Positions 14,891 to 16,464 of a stretch of 16,464 bases of DNA are shown here, piece by piece. The position numbers were made by a program, and so were the translations under genes. How positions within the stretch are numbered: position 1 is the stretch's first letter; each line of letters opens with the position of its first letter. The notes under the pieces are model-generated. The model had not been told where the DNA came from, ran no database searches, and was given only the letters and a program-made list of their open reading frames with translations. This DNA comes from Microthrixaceae bacterium. Lineage in GTDB: Bacteria; Actinomycetota; Acidimicrobiia; Acidimicrobiales; Acidimicrobilacustridaceae. The stretch is from positions 1-16,464 of the forward strand of contig JAHFUU010000007.1 in assembly GCA_023264915.1 (NCBI GenBank), in the 5' to 3' direction.

Positions 14891-16464
14891 CTCACACCAG
14901 CAAGCCTGTCGCGCGCCTCGGCCACACCGGCCAGAGCCAGCACGGTGGTACCCCGGGCCACGGACCAGCTCGCGCAGGTCAGCTCACCGGTGGCGGGATC
15001 ATAGGAGAACGGCTCGTACCCGTAGGGACAAAGGAGCTTGCCAAGGGTCTCGGGATCGTTGGCCTCGACGATGAGGGCGGGCCGGCACCGTCGGATCGTC
15101 GCGGCGGCACCCTCGATGACCTGTGGCTCGAAGCCCTCGACGTCCACCTTCATAACAGAGACGTCGTCGATCTCCGCCAGCTCCTGGTCGAGGGTGACCA
15201 CCTCCACATCCTCGACGGTTCCCGGCGAGCGCCCCTCACCCGGCCCGATGACATGGTTGGTGGTGTCGAGCCCGGTCGTGAAACTCACCCGACCCGGCAC
15301 ATCGCCCACTGCCGCCCTCTTCGTCTTGACCCTGAAGGCCAGGCCGTTCCCGTCGATGTTCTCGCGCAGGCGACCGAAGGCGACCGTTCCCGGCTCGTAG
15401 GCCATCACGCGGACCGCTGGCCTCGATGCTGCCAGAAGTGTGTACACGCCGACGTTGGCTCCCACATCCACGAACACATCGCCGGCGCGAAGGTAATCGA
15501 GGGTGAACTGCATCTGGTCGGGCTCCGGCAGACCGCAGTAGCAGACACCCGAGGCTGCCGTGCTGTGAGGATGGCAGCGCAGGCGGAGCCCACCCGGCAT
15601 CGATATCCAGACGGGCCGCCGGATCACACGCTGCCATGCCTGCCACCAGGCGAGCCGGCACAGGGCCTTGCACTGGGCCTTCCTGCCCCGGGCGCGGTTC
15701 TCGGGGTGGCTCCACACGGCGCGGACCACCTGCCGCACCCCGGCAACGGGCCTGGCGCAGCCGTCGCCGCCCTGGTGCCGCCGGCCGCGCCCGGTGCCCA
15801 CCACCTCGGCCAGACGCTCGCGATACCTCCTGGCGAGCTCCGCGCGGTCAAAGCTCAGCTGGACGAACCGGCGGCCCTCGTCACCCATGCGAAGCCGCAG
15901 CTGCGGCGAGCCGGCCAGCTCATCTATCGCTGCCGCTATCGCGTCCACGTCCTCGGGCTCGACGACCACAGCACCAGCGTCGCGGAGGATCCTGGCAGGC
16001 TCGCCACGTACCGAGCCGAGAACTGCTTTGCCCGCACCCAGGTACTCGAAGATCTTGGACGGGATGAACGTCGAGAACAGCGACACGTCACGTAGCGGGA
16101 CGAGGCAGATGTCGGCTGCCGCGAGGAGCCCGGGCACCTGGTCACGCGGGGCTCCGCCCATCGTGACGACCCTGTTCAGGTGCAGCTCGCGGATCCGTGC
16201 CAGCAGCTCGGCCTTCGCGGCCCCCTCCCCCACAAATGCAAACCGGACATCTTCTCGGGCCACTCTGGCCGCGGCGTCAGCGATCGCCGTCAGGCCGTGT
16301 GAGATGCCGTGCGCACCGATGTACAGGACGAGCACCTCGCCACCAGGTGCACCGAGCTGGCGGCGAGCCGCCTCGCGCCCGCTGGCGCTGATCCGGCTCG
16401 GGTCGAAGCGATCCAGATCGACCCCGTTCGGGATGGTCGTGATCTTGGACTCCGGCACGCCCCG
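14887..16464 (-). CDS. Fusion of GT4 glycosyltransferase and FkbM methyltransferase, 5' end outside window
   Basis: About 525 codons are visible and the frame runs off the right edge. The first bases encode RGVPESKITTIPNGVD, the middle of a GT4 protein, so the acceptor-side Rossmann half lies outside the window. Numbering from the GTG at 16458, the donor half covers about 1-218 with LVLYIGAHGISHGL (43-56), FVGEGAAK (75-82) and FIPSKIFEYLGAGKAVLG (131-148), the pattern of WbuB-like GT4 enzymes. A linker (about 219-245) leads into a complete FkbM domain: SHPENRARGR (250-259), YCGLPEPDQM (307-316), motif I FVDVGANVGVYTLLAAS (329-345), YEPG (354-357) and KVDVEGFEPQVIEG (437-450). It would add a sugar and methylate it or a neighbour. 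The stop overlaps the next start as ATGA. The fusion is unusual; a lost stop at the junction is the alternative. Confidence 0.85.
   Translation of the reverse strand, partial: RGVPESKITTIPNGVDLDRFDPSRISASGREAARRQLGAPGGEVLVLYIGAHGISHGLTAIADAAARVAREDVRFAFVGEGAAKAELLARIRELHLNRVVTMGGAPRDQVPGLLAAADICLVPLRDVSLFSTFIPSKIFEYLGAGKAVLGSVRGEPARILRDAGAVVVEPEDVDAIAAAIDELAGSPQLRLRMGDEGRRFVQLSFDRAELARRYRERLAEVVGTGRGRRHQGGDGCARPVAGVRQVVRAVWSHPENRARGRKAQCKALCRLAWWQAWQRVIRRPVWISMPGGLRLRCHPHSTAASGVCYCGLPEPDQMQFTLDYLRAGDVFVDVGANVGVYTLLAASRPAVRVMAYEPGTVAFGRLRENIDGNGLAFRVKTKRAAVGDVPGRVSFTTGLDTTNHVIGPGEGRSPGTVEDVEVVTLDQELAEIDDVSVMKVDVEGFEPQVIEGAAATIRRCRPALIVEANDPETLGKLLCPYGYEPFSYDPATGELTCASWSVARGTTVLALAGVAEARDRLAGVR

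Noticed and set aside
1..16464. tRNA, rRNA, CRISPR array, insertion sequence or phage genes
   Set aside because: No regular repeat-spacer pattern, transposase or integrase motif, or tRNA-like structure was seen on reading both strands; nearly all of the window is coding.

Overview
The window is G+C-rich DNA (by eye roughly two thirds G+C) packed with genes for a cell-surface polysaccharide. It carries one continuous exopolysaccharide or capsule locus of the Wzx/Wzy type. Several signs point to a high-G+C Gram-positive (Actinomycetota): the base composition, a co-polymerase fused to its tyrosine kinase, GTG starts, and one gene that looks leaderless, with a TATAAT box 7 nt before its ATG. An acidimicrobial lineage is possible, but I cannot fix the taxon from the sequence alone. 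No RNA gene, insertion sequence, CRISPR array or phage-like gene was seen.

Layout, left to right. (1) The 3' part of a polysaccharide flippase (1-1284, +) runs in from the left edge. (2) It converges on a Wzc-like chain-length regulator/tyrosine autokinase (1348-3159, -). (3) A 177-nt divergent spacer (3160-3336) holds candidate promoters and a perfect 12-bp palindrome. (4) A plus-strand operon follows (3337-8195): GT4 glycosyltransferase, asparagine-synthetase-like amidotransferase, a second GT4, and an FkbM methyltransferase with its own candidate promoter. (5) After a short convergent gap with a GC hairpin comes a minus-strand operon, transcribed from the right edge towards 8274. In transcription order it holds a GT4-FkbM fusion (incomplete at the edge), an SDR-methyltransferase fusion, a bi-domain MDR-Gfo/Idh/MocA oxidoreductase, a GT2 glycosyltransferase and the Wzy-type polymerase.

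How the parts fit: the glycosyltransferases (three GT4 domains and one GT2) would build a lipid-linked repeat unit on the cytoplasmic face. The oxidoreductases, the amidotransferase and three methyltransferase domains would make or decorate its sugars. The flippase exports the unit, Wzy polymerises it outside, and the Wzc-like kinase sets chain length. The initiating phosphoglycosyltransferase is not in the window and is expected nearby.

The most unusual part is the right-hand operon. Its first three visible genes are all two-domain fusions. One joins a GT4 to an FkbM methyltransferase. Another joins an SDR that lacks the usual Tyr-x3-Lys pair to a class I methyltransferase. I see no wholly new non-glycan system; the novelty lies in these fusions and in the likely heavily methylated product.
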